Below, piece after piece: positions 17,526 to 25,138 of a stretch of DNA of 38,421 nt. A program made the translations under genes and the position numbers. This DNA is from CAZTAO01 sp964611645 (GTDB lineage Bacteria > Armatimonadota > UBA5829), in the NCBI GenBank assembly GCA_964611645.1, contig CAZTAO010000045.1, positions 1 to 38,421 of the forward strand. Reading direction: 5' to 3'. Below the pieces are notes generated by a model that saw only the letters and a program-made list of their open reading frames with translations, was not told the DNA's origin and ran no database searches. Positions within the stretch are counted from its first letter, which is position 1; the number at the start of each line of letters is the position of its first letter.

Positions 17526-19610
17526 TCAGTTCCCCCGTCCGGATTCCGCCGACAGCGCAAACACGGCAAGCGACATCCCATTCTGGTTCGATGAAGCGAG
17601 CGTCACGCCCTTGATGGTCTTCTCAGGGTGAGGGTTTGTCCAGTCTGTGCGGATAAGTTGTATCCTGCTGCCTGCCGCTGTCTCCCCACTATAGGCTATA
17701 CGCCCACCGAACACGCCGAACTTGTAGTTCCAGTCCACGATGTTCCACCTGTAGAGAAGCAGGGTGTCTTCGGATGAACCGTCAGTGTACTCAATAGTGT
17801 ATTTGCCTACCAGCGGCTGCGCCGTTGCGCGACTCCAGGTATTTAGAGAGTCCTTGTCCATCGGCACATTGCAGGTCAGGAGAAACGCGAGCTTGTTGGC
17901 TTTCCGGCCTAGCTCTATTGTAACAGGCCCGGCAGGCAGGCCGTCGTCCCCCTGAGCCGAGAGGAGAATGGCATTGTTAGCGGTCTTGCCCTTTGCCATT
18001 TGGAACTTCACCTGCCCGCTGGTGATGTCCTTTGAGAAGACCTTCTCCAGAGTATCGCCCGGATCATAGCCCGGCCAGGAGTCTTTGGCACCGGATATGC
18101 GGTAGTTCAAGTATTTCTCCAGTGAGACAGGCGCCCACTTGCCCGCGCCCGGTTCGGCAGGTTTGATGAGTTTGGCAAGTTCATACACCGGGTCGTAGGT
18201 TATGGCGGAGAGCGTGGGGGTTGTTGGGTTCCAGGCATACTGGGCTGTGAGGGTAACCGCCGCCCAAGCTTCGGGAGCCTGCGTCTCAGGCTTTGTCCAG
18301 TTGTTCGCATAGAACCAGAGTGTGTCAAAGAGGCCCAGCGCGTTAGGCTCCTTGCTAAGCCCTTCGGCAAATGTCTGAATGCCTTTCGGGGCGCAGAATG
18401 TTGCGCCAAGCACCTTGAAGCCCTTGTCCGTGAAGTATCTCAACTGCTTCTGGCTCGCCTTGCCATAGACCCCATAGTCCCAGTCGGCGATGATGATGTC
18501 TTTAGGGACCTTGTCCACAATCTCCCAGCCTCGGGCCTTGTCCGTAGCTCCGGTCATATACTGGCCGGCGGGGAGAAGCGTGTCGTGCCACATGATGGTC
18601 TTGACGCCTTTGGCTGCTATGATGTCGCGCATCCGGGTGATCGCGCCCAGGAAAAGCTCCGACGGCTTCTTCTCCTTGCACAACGGGCACTCCCCGAACG
18701 GCCCGTAGTTGACCTCATCCATGCCTATGTGGAAGTACTTCGGGTGGAAGACATCTATGGTCTCCTCTATCACATCCTTGGCAAGCTCGTCCACGGCCGG
18801 GTTGGACGGACACCATGCAGTATTCCAGCCCGCCTGCTGGCCACCCTCCAACAACTCGACATTCTTGGGGTTCTCGAGCACCCACACGCAGTGGCTGAGC
18901 GTCTGGAGAGTCGGTATGACCTCAAAATGAAGGGACTTTGCATAGTCCACCAGATCACGCACCTGCGCCTTCGTTGGGGCGTGTGTTGCCGAGAGCGGGA
19001 ACTGCTGCTTGTCGAACTGGATGTTGTCCGCGATTTCCAGAAACAGGGTGTTCATCTTCAGTGACGCAAACGCATTGAACAGGTCTTTCATCGCCTGGAT
19101 CGACGCCTGGCCATTGCCCAGGGAACGCACGTTCAGGTAGACCCCTCTCCACGCCAGCGCGGGATTGTCCCGAATCTCACATACCTGCGCAACAACTCCG
19201 GAATCGGTCTGCTGAAGAAGCTGCTTGAGGGTCTGTACACCGTAGAACACCCCGGCTGCGCCACTGGACTTCACAACCACCCGCCCCTTGCCGACAGACA
19301 GCGTGTAGCCCTCAGGGTTGCCCGGGACTCTGCCTTTTGCGGCGGCCTGCAAGATAATCCGGCTGCGGCTGTCGCCCTTGGGCAATGCCTGCACCACCTT
19401 GCACTCCACCCCGAACAGCTTACGCAACTCGCTCCGCAGATACTCCGCAGTGGCGAGATTCGGCTTATCGGTCACTATCTGGGTACTGGCCTTGAGCGTA
19501 AACGTGCCGGCCGTATGAGCAACCTGTTTTGGCTGAGGTATAAGCACTGCACTGCGGCATACACCGGCTGCGAAAATCAGCAGGCACAGAACCAGCGGGA
19601 TCTTCTTCAA
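17526..19610 (-). CDS. Secreted beta-N-acetylhexosaminidase, glycoside hydrolase family 20
   Basis: This 694-residue protein has a signal peptide (1-20), the GH20 N-terminal alpha/beta domain (about 22-150) and the TIM barrel beginning at WRGVYLNVR. HIGMDEVNYG contains the Asp-Glu pair of substrate-assisted catalysis (D298, E299). A C-terminal beta domain of about 180 residues follows. The enzyme removes terminal N-acetylglucosamine or N-acetylgalactosamine from glycans. A local CPLC (C308, C311) follows the active-site pair. The TTG start at 19610 has AGGAGA 7 nt upstream. The gene is second in the operon after the URO-D-like gene and before the small beta-sandwich protein. Confidence 0.92.
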   Translation of the reverse strand: MKKIPLVLCLLIFAAGVCRSAVLIPQPKQVAHTAGTFTLKASTQIVTDKPNLATAEYLRSELRKLFGVECKVVQALPKGDSRSRIILQAAAKGRVPGNPEGYTLSVGKGRVVVKSSGAAGVFYGVQTLKQLLQQTDSGVVAQVCEIRDNPALAWRGVYLNVRSLGNGQASIQAMKDLFNAFASLKMNTLFLEIADNIQFDKQQFPLSATHAPTKAQVRDLVDYAKSLHFEVIPTLQTLSHCVWVLENPKNVELLEGGQQAGWNTAWCPSNPAVDELAKDVIEETIDVFHPKYFHIGMDEVNYGPFGECPLCKEKKPSELFLGAITRMRDIIAAKGVKTIMWHDTLLPAGQYMTGATDKARGWEIVDKVPKDIIIADWDYGVYGKASQKQLRYFTDKGFKVLGATFCAPKGIQTFAEGLSKEPNALGLFDTLWFYANNWTKPETQAPEAWAAVTLTAQYAWNPTTPTLSAITYDPVYELAKLIKPAEPGAGKWAPVSLEKYLNYRISGAKDSWPGYDPGDTLEKVFSKDITSGQVKFQMAKGKTANNAILLSAQGDDGLPAGPVTIELGRKANKLAFLLTCNVPMDKDSLNTWSRATAQPLVGKYTIEYTDGSSEDTLLLYRWNIVDWNYKFGVFGGRIAYSGETAAGSRIQLIRTDWTNPHPEKTIKGVTLASSNQNGMSLAVFALSAESGRGN

Positions 19611-19661
19611 TACTCATTCTCCTGTTTGGGGTATGCGACTCACCGAGGGAGCCGACGTCTT

Positions 19662-20738
19662 CTAGTGATATATACACGCCTCATCGAACATTGCCACCAC
19701 ATTCCCCGGTGGTGTTCCTGCCTGGATGGAGTGAGAGGGGCCCAGAATATAGCCTCCGCCCGCTCCGAGGACCTTTATGCGCTCTCGGACTTCCTCGCGG
19801 ACTTCCTCCACCGTCCCGAACGGCAGCGTGGTCTGGATGCTGACCCCACCCTCAAAGCACAGCTTGTCACCATAGAGCGATTTGAGCGCGACCGGGTCCA
19901 TTCCCTGAGCGTCGAACTGCAGAGCCTGGAGAATATCTGTGCCCATGTCCAGCAGTCCGGGGATAGCGGGCATTATCGAACCGTCGGTGTGGTAGATCAC
20001 TTTCGCTCCGAAATCGTGGATCAGCTTGCTGATTCTCGCGTGGTGAGGTTTGATGCGCTGTTCCCAAAGGTCGAGCGAGAACAGCAGTCCGGACTGCCCC
20101 CCGATGTCGTCGCCGGTGAACACCAGATCGATCTTCCCATCCACCGCTTCAAGTTGCTTCCTGGTGTGCTCCAGGTAGAAGTCGGTAACCCGGCTTAAGA
20201 CGCACTCCGCCAGTTCCGGCTCCAGCAGCAACATCGCCAGCATATTCTCAAAGCCGATCATATACCAGGAAGTCTCGAACGGATTGCCTCCCCTGGCCAT
20301 CACGCAGTATTTCTGCTCTGCGTTGACGCTCTCTATGGCGTCCGCAATGCCGGAGTAGTCCAGCCAATCGGTGGAGGGCCAGTTGTGGTTAGCCACCTGA
20401 TCTACGGAATCAACGTGGCCGAGCGGATAATAATCGATCTCATCATAGCACCCTGCTCCGTAGCTGACTTCTTTCCTCACCACTCCCCACATATCCTGAT
20501 GCGGCGCAAGAGTGGGGCCAACCCAGCGCGGAGAGATCTGCTTTATGTCGAGTATAGGCTTGAGGTAGTCTTCCACGCTCAAGGAGCGATGGACTCTAAG
20601 ATAGGCAGCGAGGTCTGCATAGGCTGGCGGGTTGATGTTGGAGCAGACCATCGCGATGGGCACCCTGTCGGTCTCGCAATGCCGCAGCGCAAGGTCTACG
20701 CGCTCATTGTGGCTCAATGGGGCTATGTGCACCTGCAC
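19662..20738 (-). CDS. Uroporphyrinogen decarboxylase-family protein without the zinc cysteine
   Basis: This 358-residue protein has the URO-D/MtaA superfamily barrel, including the C-terminal GPSHSIQAGTPP signature (333-344). At the position where methyltransferase members have His-x-Cys it reads HTDG (H250, D252), so the zinc-thiolate site of MtaA-type enzymes is absent. It is longer than true HemE and no other haem gene is nearby, so a haem role is unlikely. The reaction is unknown. The GTG start at 20738 has AGAGAGG 5 nt upstream. It is the first gene of the glycosidase operon and is divergent from the MtaA-like gene at 20868. Confidence 0.85.
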   Translation of the reverse strand: MQVHIAPLSHNERVDLALRHCETDRVPIAMVCSNINPPAYADLAAYLRVHRSLSVEDYLKPILDIKQISPRWVGPTLAPHQDMWGVVRKEVSYGAGCYDEIDYYPLGHVDSVDQVANHNWPSTDWLDYSGIADAIESVNAEQKYCVMARGGNPFETSWYMIGFENMLAMLLLEPELAECVLSRVTDFYLEHTRKQLEAVDGKIDLVFTGDDIGGQSGLLFSLDLWEQRIKPHHARISKLIHDFGAKVIYHTDGSIMPAIPGLLDMGTDILQALQFDAQGMDPVALKSLYGDKLCFEGGVSIQTTLPFGTVEEVREEVRERIKVLGAGGGYILGPSHSIQAGTPPGNVVAMFDEACIYH

Positions 20739-20804
20739 ACCATCCTCTCTCCCCGAATGCTTTCAGTATCATATTACAGCAATGGCGACACGGTTGCCAC
20801 TCGT

Positions 20805-20834
20805 TTGCCATTGAAAGCAGCTAAGTGGTATTCT
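20805..20834 (+). promoter_or_regulatory. Candidate promoter for the MtaA-like operon
   Basis: TTGCCA (20805-20810) and TATTCT (20829-20834) are 18 nt apart, and the -10 is preceded by GTGG. Transcription would start near 20841, about 27 nt before the ATG. The match is good but not consensus. Confidence 0.45.
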
Positions 20835-20867
20835 TTCCTCTGATACTACGGCTCACGGAGAACAGAA

Positions 20868-21869
20868 ATGACCCCTAGAGAGAGATTTCTCGCCGCAATT
20901 GTGCGTGGGAAAACCGACAGGCCCTCCATCGGCACGGTTACATCGATCGCAAACACAGAGGCTATGGATGCCTGTGGAGCCGCTTTTCCGCATGTGCATT
21001 TGGATGCTGCGGGAATGGCCAAGCTTGCCGCGTACGTGAGTATTGAAGCCGGATTCGATATGATCTTCCCCGTGTACAGCGTTATCCACGAGGCCGCCGC
21101 GCTGGGCGCAGAAGTGGACTGGGGCGCGAAGGACGTGATGCCTACCATCCGCCGGCCGGCTTGGAAAACCGCAGCAGACATCACTATTCCCGCGGATTTC
21201 GAGTCGCGGCCCTCGATGCAGACAATTCTAGATGCCATCCGCTCCCTCAAGAAGCAGTATGGCAGCGAGTATGCGATTGTGGGAAAGGCATTCGGGCCTT
21301 GGACCCTTGCCTACAACATGTTCGGCGTTGAGAACGTGCTGATGATGACCATCGACGATCCGGACGGCCTCAAGGCTATCCTGGCTGGGACGATGAAGGC
21401 GACAATGCGCTCGATAATAGCTCAGATTGATGCCGGAGCCGATACCCTCTGCCTTGCGGACCACTGCCCCCGCGATATGTGCTCGGCAGATACCTATCGG
21501 GAGTTCCTATATCCGCTTCATTGCGAATTCGCCAAGGCTATCGACACCCCTCTGGTCCTGCACACCTGCGGCAGCACCGCCGACCGCCTGCAAGACTTCG
21601 CCAAGACTGGCCTTAGCTGCTTCCACTTCGATACCAGAGTCCCCGCCGGAGAAGCCAGGAAGCTTGCGGGAGAGAAGATGGCGCTGATGGGCGGGGTGAG
21701 CAACGTGCATTCACTGCTGCGGGGCGATATGGGTGCAATAAGAAAGAATGTATGGGACGCGACAGAGGCCAAAGTGGACGTAATAGGCCCCGAATGCGCC
21801 CTGCCTCTCAACACAACCATGGCGAGTCTGAAGTCTATCAGGGAATCACTGACAGACCTCATTCAATAA
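20868..21869 (+). CDS. MtaA/CmuA-type methyltransferase of the URO-D family, zinc site present
   Basis: This 333-residue protein begins MTPRERF, a typical URO-D superfamily start. It keeps the three zinc ligands of methylcobamide:thiol methyltransferases such as MtaA and MtbA: HTC (H232, C234) and GPEC (C310), with 75 residues between the cysteines. These family members move a methyl group between a corrinoid and a thiol. No corrinoid-binding protein is encoded in the window, so the partner and acceptor are unknown. The ATG has GGAGA about 8 nt upstream. It is the first gene of a plus-strand cluster, 27 bp before the DapA-like gene. Confidence 0.85.
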   Translation: MTPRERFLAAIVRGKTDRPSIGTVTSIANTEAMDACGAAFPHVHLDAAGMAKLAAYVSIEAGFDMIFPVYSVIHEAAALGAEVDWGAKDVMPTIRRPAWKTAADITIPADFESRPSMQTILDAIRSLKKQYGSEYAIVGKAFGPWTLAYNMFGVENVLMMTIDDPDGLKAILAGTMKATMRSIIAQIDAGADTLCLADHCPRDMCSADTYREFLYPLHCEFAKAIDTPLVLHTCGSTADRLQDFAKTGLSCFHFDTRVPAGEARKLAGEKMALMGGVSNVHSLLRGDMGAIRKNVWDATEAKVDVIGPECALPLNTTMASLKSIRESLTDLIQ

Positions 21870-21896
21870 CAGCAACCAACAACCAAGGAGAATACA

Positions 21897-22772
21897 TTGA
21901 AAGACGGTTTCTATACTGCTCTAGGCACACCAATTGACGATGCCGGCAGCTTTGTCCCGGCCGGTTTTGTAAAACAGATCGATGACCAGATCGCTCATGG
22001 CGCATCCGGTCTGCTTGTTATGGGGTCGATGGGCGTTGAGCCTTGTATGCGCGACAAAGACTTCCGCGCAGTCGCCCAGAGCGCGGTAGACGCAAACAAG
22101 GGCCGCTCGACGCTGTTCGTCGGCGCGATGGATAACTCCATCTCCCGGGTAATCGACCGGATCGACAGCCTCAAGGGCCTGGCCATCGACGGCATCGTGA
22201 TCACCGCGCCGTTCTACTTTGTGCTGAGCCCCCCCGACTTGATGTACTTCTTCCGCACTATTGCAGACAAGTCCCCGTTCCCGATCTATCTCTACGACCT
22301 GCCCACGGTTGTGAAGCACAAGATCACGGCGGAAATGGCATTCGAGCTGGCGGAACACAAGAACATCAAGGGAGTCAAGACCGCTGACCTCACAATGTGC
22401 CGCTTCATCAAGAGCGACCCTCGCACCGCGGGCAAGTTCGAGATGTTCTTCAGCGGCCTGGACATGCTGGACGCCGCACACGTCTACGGACTCCACCAGG
22501 GACTCGACGGAATGTTCGCGATGATGCCGCAGACCATAGCTGCTTTCTACAAGAGCGCATACGCGGGCGACATCGCCAGCGCCACCAAGCATCTGGACCT
22601 GATTCTGAACACCAGAACATTCCTGCTCAAGTTCGGCATCTGGCCGGGGTTCTCCTATTGCATGAACCTGCTGGGCTACGAAGGCAACTTCAAGCCCGAC
22701 TACGCGCTGCCACTTAACGAATCGCAGCAGGCGCAGGTGAAAGAGTATATGGCAGCCAACGACCTGCTGTAG
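21897..22772 (+). CDS. DapA/NanA-family aldolase (dihydrodipicolinate synthase-like)
   Basis: This 291-residue protein has the length and barrel of class I aldolases of the DapA/N-acetylneuraminate lyase family. GVK (K161) supplies the Schiff-base lysine and YLYDLP (Y133) the catalytic tyrosine. The pyruvate-binding loop reads MGSMGVEP rather than the usual GTTGE, so it is unlikely to be housekeeping DapA; a sugar-acid or related keto-acid aldolase is more likely. The TTG start at 21897 has AAGGAG 6 nt upstream. It follows the MtaA-like gene in an apparent operon. Confidence 0.85.
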   Translation: MKDGFYTALGTPIDDAGSFVPAGFVKQIDDQIAHGASGLLVMGSMGVEPCMRDKDFRAVAQSAVDANKGRSTLFVGAMDNSISRVIDRIDSLKGLAIDGIVITAPFYFVLSPPDLMYFFRTIADKSPFPIYLYDLPTVVKHKITAEMAFELAEHKNIKGVKTADLTMCRFIKSDPRTAGKFEMFFSGLDMLDAAHVYGLHQGLDGMFAMMPQTIAAFYKSAYAGDIASATKHLDLILNTRTFLLKFGIWPGFSYCMNLLGYEGNFKPDYALPLNESQQAQVKEYMAANDLL

Positions 22773-22784
22773 ACAATAGCTGAC

Positions 22785-22847
22785 AGCCTATGGCCTATAG
22801 CCTATAGCAGATGGCATCCACGAGCCATTGGCCATAGGCCATAGGCT
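22785..22847. repeat. Imperfect inverted repeat built from CCTATGG/CCTATAG heptads
   Basis: A perfect 14-bp outer stem pairs 22785-22798 with 22834-22847, and imperfect pairing continues to about 22808/22824. Each arm is itself made of repeated seven-base units. It lies between the DapA-like gene and the small-protein pair. No T-run follows, so it is not a standard terminator; it could be an mRNA processing site or a dispersed repeat. Confidence 0.75.
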
Positions 22848-22872
22848 ATACGCCACTCCGAAGGAGGATCAC

Positions 22873-23343
22873 ATGCCCAAGGAAGTAATGCGGCGGACCG
22901 CTGGTGATAACGAGTATTTGCACAAGGATTTCCACGGCGCTTTGAGCGGCGGGATCGAGTATCTGGAGACCAACTTCGGCGAGGACGCGGTGAAGGAGTA
23001 TCTGCGAGATTTCACGCTGGTGTTCTATGCCCCATTAACAGAGGACTTGAAGAAGCGCGGGCTGGTGGCTCTCAAGGAACACTTCGAGAGGATCTACGCT
23101 GTGGAGAAAAGCCCGGTTGAGGTAACACTGGACGATGACAGCGAGTTGATGGTCAAAGTCCCGTATTGCCCGGCTGTGAAGCATATGCGGGACCACAACT
23201 ATCCGGTCGCGCGGCTGTTTGTGGAAACAAGCCGGACAGTGAACCAGGCGATGTGCGAGAGAACACCCTACGCTGCTGAACTGTTGGAATATGACGAGCA
23301 GACCGGCAAGAGCGTCCAGCGTTTTTCCAGGAGGCTGCCATGA
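22873..23343 (+). CDS. Small uncharacterised protein A of an overlapping pair
   Basis: This 156-residue protein starts at ATG 22873, with GGAGG 5 nt upstream. An in-frame ATG at 22828 is rejected because it lies in the repeat and has no ribosome site. The N-terminal half is helical (about residues 18-76), followed by two strands (EVTLDDDSELMVKV), C99 in VPYCP, a helix with C128 in AMCER, and a final basic strand. Its stop overlaps the next start as ATGA (23340-23343). The layout matches that of the next protein, suggesting divergent paralogues that form a complex. I do not recognise the family with certainty; a distant relation to the ATC-hydrolase-like or V4R-like small-molecule-binding folds is possible. 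Confidence 0.7.
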   Translation: MPKEVMRRTAGDNEYLHKDFHGALSGGIEYLETNFGEDAVKEYLRDFTLVFYAPLTEDLKKRGLVALKEHFERIYAVEKSPVEVTLDDDSELMVKVPYCPAVKHMRDHNYPVARLFVETSRTVNQAMCERTPYAAELLEYDEQTGKSVQRFSRRLP

Positions 23344-23777
23344 TCCCCTGCACTGAGTTCATTCCCGCTTACAGCGAACTCTTCAAGTATCTGGAAAAGA
23401 AGGGCGGCAGGGCGGCTGTCGATGACTTCTGGAACTACCTCTCAGACAACTTCCTGGACAACCTGCGAGACCTCGTAACCGAGCACGGCATCCGGGGCTG
23501 CTGGATGTACTGGACCCACACCCTCAACGAGGAAGCCGCGGACTTTACCATGGAAGTGGACGACGAGGCGCAGGAGTTCAAGATAAGCATGCACGGCTGC
23601 CCATCCAAGGGCCTGCTGCTGAACACAAAGCACATAGAACCCTACTACGACTACTGCGGCCACTGCGATGTCCTGTACCGCAGAGTCCTGGAGCCTATGG
23701 GCTACACATACGACTTCGACGCAAGCGAATGCGACAAGGCCAAGTGCTCGATTACCATCAGGAAAGCCGCGCAGTAA
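23340..23777 (+). CDS. Small Cys-rich protein B, possibly ATC hydrolase-like
   Basis: This 145-residue protein overlaps the previous gene by 4 nt. It has an N-terminal helical part, then strands, C87 in HGCPS, a YCGHC motif (C106, C109), a helix, and a final pair C131 and C136 in SECDKAKCS followed by a beta strand. This layout resembles the L-2-amino-thiazoline-4-carboxylic acid hydrolase family, but that link is by pattern only. Five cysteines and two nearby histidines could bind a metal or a substrate thiol. The overlap implies translational coupling and fixed stoichiometry with protein A. The stop is TAA. Confidence 0.7.
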   Translation: MIPCTEFIPAYSELFKYLEKKGGRAAVDDFWNYLSDNFLDNLRDLVTEHGIRGCWMYWTHTLNEEAADFTMEVDDEAQEFKISMHGCPSKGLLLNTKHIEPYYDYCGHCDVLYRRVLEPMGYTYDFDASECDKAKCSITIRKAAQ

Positions 23778-23802
23778 GTCAGCAGGCTTCCCGTGCCGGT
23801 TT

Positions 23803-23864
23803 CTCGGGAGAAGCAAATGAGCTTGAATCCCAAGGTCGTCAGGATAGTGCGCAGAGTAGTGATC
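23803..23864 (+). repeat. 62-nt direct repeat, copy 1
   Basis: This is identical base for base to 25077-25138. It covers the ribosome binding site, the ATG and the first 16 codons of the gene at 23817, while the rest of the two genes has diverged. Confidence 0.9.
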
Positions 23865-24860
23865 GCTTGCGTGGTTACAGCGGTGGCGCTGGTTGGCGTC
23901 TGGGCTTATGTCTTCTGGAGACTCGCGACTCCGCTTCAGACTGCCCCAATAACATTCCTGTGGAACGGCGTATACCTGTTCAGTCACAACGGTCCGACAA
24001 AAGCCTACACGCTGCCGACTCGAGACGGAAAAACGTCAGAAGAATCACGCGGCGCCATGCTTGCGGTCAGCGATGGGACGATCTACTATGAAGCCAGTGA
24101 GGAGAACGTCTATAAGGCCCCTGCCGGTTTTCTGGCAATCGCCTGCATCAGACCGGACGCGACGACTAAGTGGTATGTCATTCCTAAGGGAATGCTCAAA
24201 GACGGTTGGTACGTCAGGGACATGGAGGTCACTGGCGACAAGCACGTACTGCTCAACTTATCAAACCCCGAACACTATCCTGCTGGGGTGATACTTCTGG
24301 ACACACGAACCGGGAAAGCCGCGTTGATCTCCGAAGCCGTTGAGGCGCGAGCGGACTCACGGCCTGGATCCGATATGGTGGCATTACTCAAATCTGACGG
24401 AAGCATCTTTATCCGTAAGCTTTCTGACGGCACCGAGAACAGCTTTACCAAGCTGCCGGATGAACTCCAACTCCTGGAGAAGCCAAGGTTCTTCGATGAC
24501 TGGACGGTTGACTTTGCCAGCCGGACGCTCTTCTACAATGTGGACGACAAGGTTACTGCGCACACACCGTCTACCAGCCAATCAAACCAAGTCGAGTTGC
24601 CGTGGAGGTACGGGGGCAGTTCTGGTATTGCGTGGCACGCGGCAACTGACCAACTGTGGGTGTCGGTTCGAGGGCCATTGATGACTGACGGCGTTGCTGT
24701 TTTTGACCGCGATCTCAACTATAAGGGCAGCTCCGAGATAGGGCATATGCCGCCTGACCCACACCCGGTTCCAATGACAAAGGAGACTATTGACCTGCTG
24801 TCCAAGGTAGCTGTAAAGGTTGAACCAGTACCTGCTCTGGACAGATTGCTGAAAAGGTAG
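23817..24860 (+). CDS. Membrane-anchored protein of unknown function (tandem copy 1)
   Basis: This 347-residue protein starts at ATG 23817, with GGGAG 6 nt upstream. A basic N-terminus (NPKVVRIVRR) precedes one membrane helix (about residues 14-35), so the remaining 310 residues are probably extracytoplasmic. They look beta-rich with repeating strands, possibly propeller-like, but no family is recognised. The segment RADSRPGSDMVALLKSDGSI and the end PDPHPVPM...ETIDLLSKVAVKVEPVP are shared almost unchanged with the copy at 25091. It starts 39 bp after the small-protein pair on the same strand. Confidence 0.75.
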   Translation: MSLNPKVVRIVRRVVIACVVTAVALVGVWAYVFWRLATPLQTAPITFLWNGVYLFSHNGPTKAYTLPTRDGKTSEESRGAMLAVSDGTIYYEASEENVYKAPAGFLAIACIRPDATTKWYVIPKGMLKDGWYVRDMEVTGDKHVLLNLSNPEHYPAGVILLDTRTGKAALISEAVEARADSRPGSDMVALLKSDGSIFIRKLSDGTENSFTKLPDELQLLEKPRFFDDWTVDFASRTLFYNVDDKVTAHTPSTSQSNQVELPWRYGGSSGIAWHAATDQLWVSVRGPLMTDGVAVFDRDLNYKGSSEIGHMPPDPHPVPMTKETIDLLSKVAVKVEPVPALDRLLKR

Positions 24861-24946
24861 AATGGTGCCAAATGTTGAGGGAGCAGAGGCAGCATTTCGT
24901 TGCAGGTAGCAGGTAATCCTCAACGGACGCCCCAACGATCACAAAC

Positions 24947-25004
24947 CTCGCTGCCGAAGCCGCCGGACGCACAGACTCATAACTCAGGGGGCTTCGGCAG
25001 CGAG
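24947..25004. repeat. Perfect 15-bp inverted repeat between tandem paralogues
   Basis: CTCGCTGCCGAAGCC at 24947-24961 is the exact reverse complement of 24990-25004, with a 28-nt loop. There is no T-run, so it is not a classical terminator. It lies in the 230-bp gap between the two paralogues, 87 bp before the second start. Confidence 0.85.
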
Positions 25005-25076
25005 ACTGTGGGGGCTTGATAGCGCATTCAGAATTCACTGCTGCCGAAGAAACTAATAGGCCTCCGATGGCCGTTA

Positions 25077-25138
25077 CTCGGGAGAAGCAAATGAGCTTGA
25101 ATCCCAAGGTCGTCAGGATAGTGCGCAGAGTAGTGATC
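25077..25138 (+). repeat. 62-nt direct repeat, copy 2
   Basis: This is identical to 23803-23864 and covers the ribosome site and first codons of the gene at 25091. Confidence 0.9.

Noticed and set aside
22828..22872. Upstream start for small protein A
   Set aside because: The ATG lies inside the heptad palindrome and lacks a ribosome site, whereas ATG 22873 has GGAGG at 5 nt.
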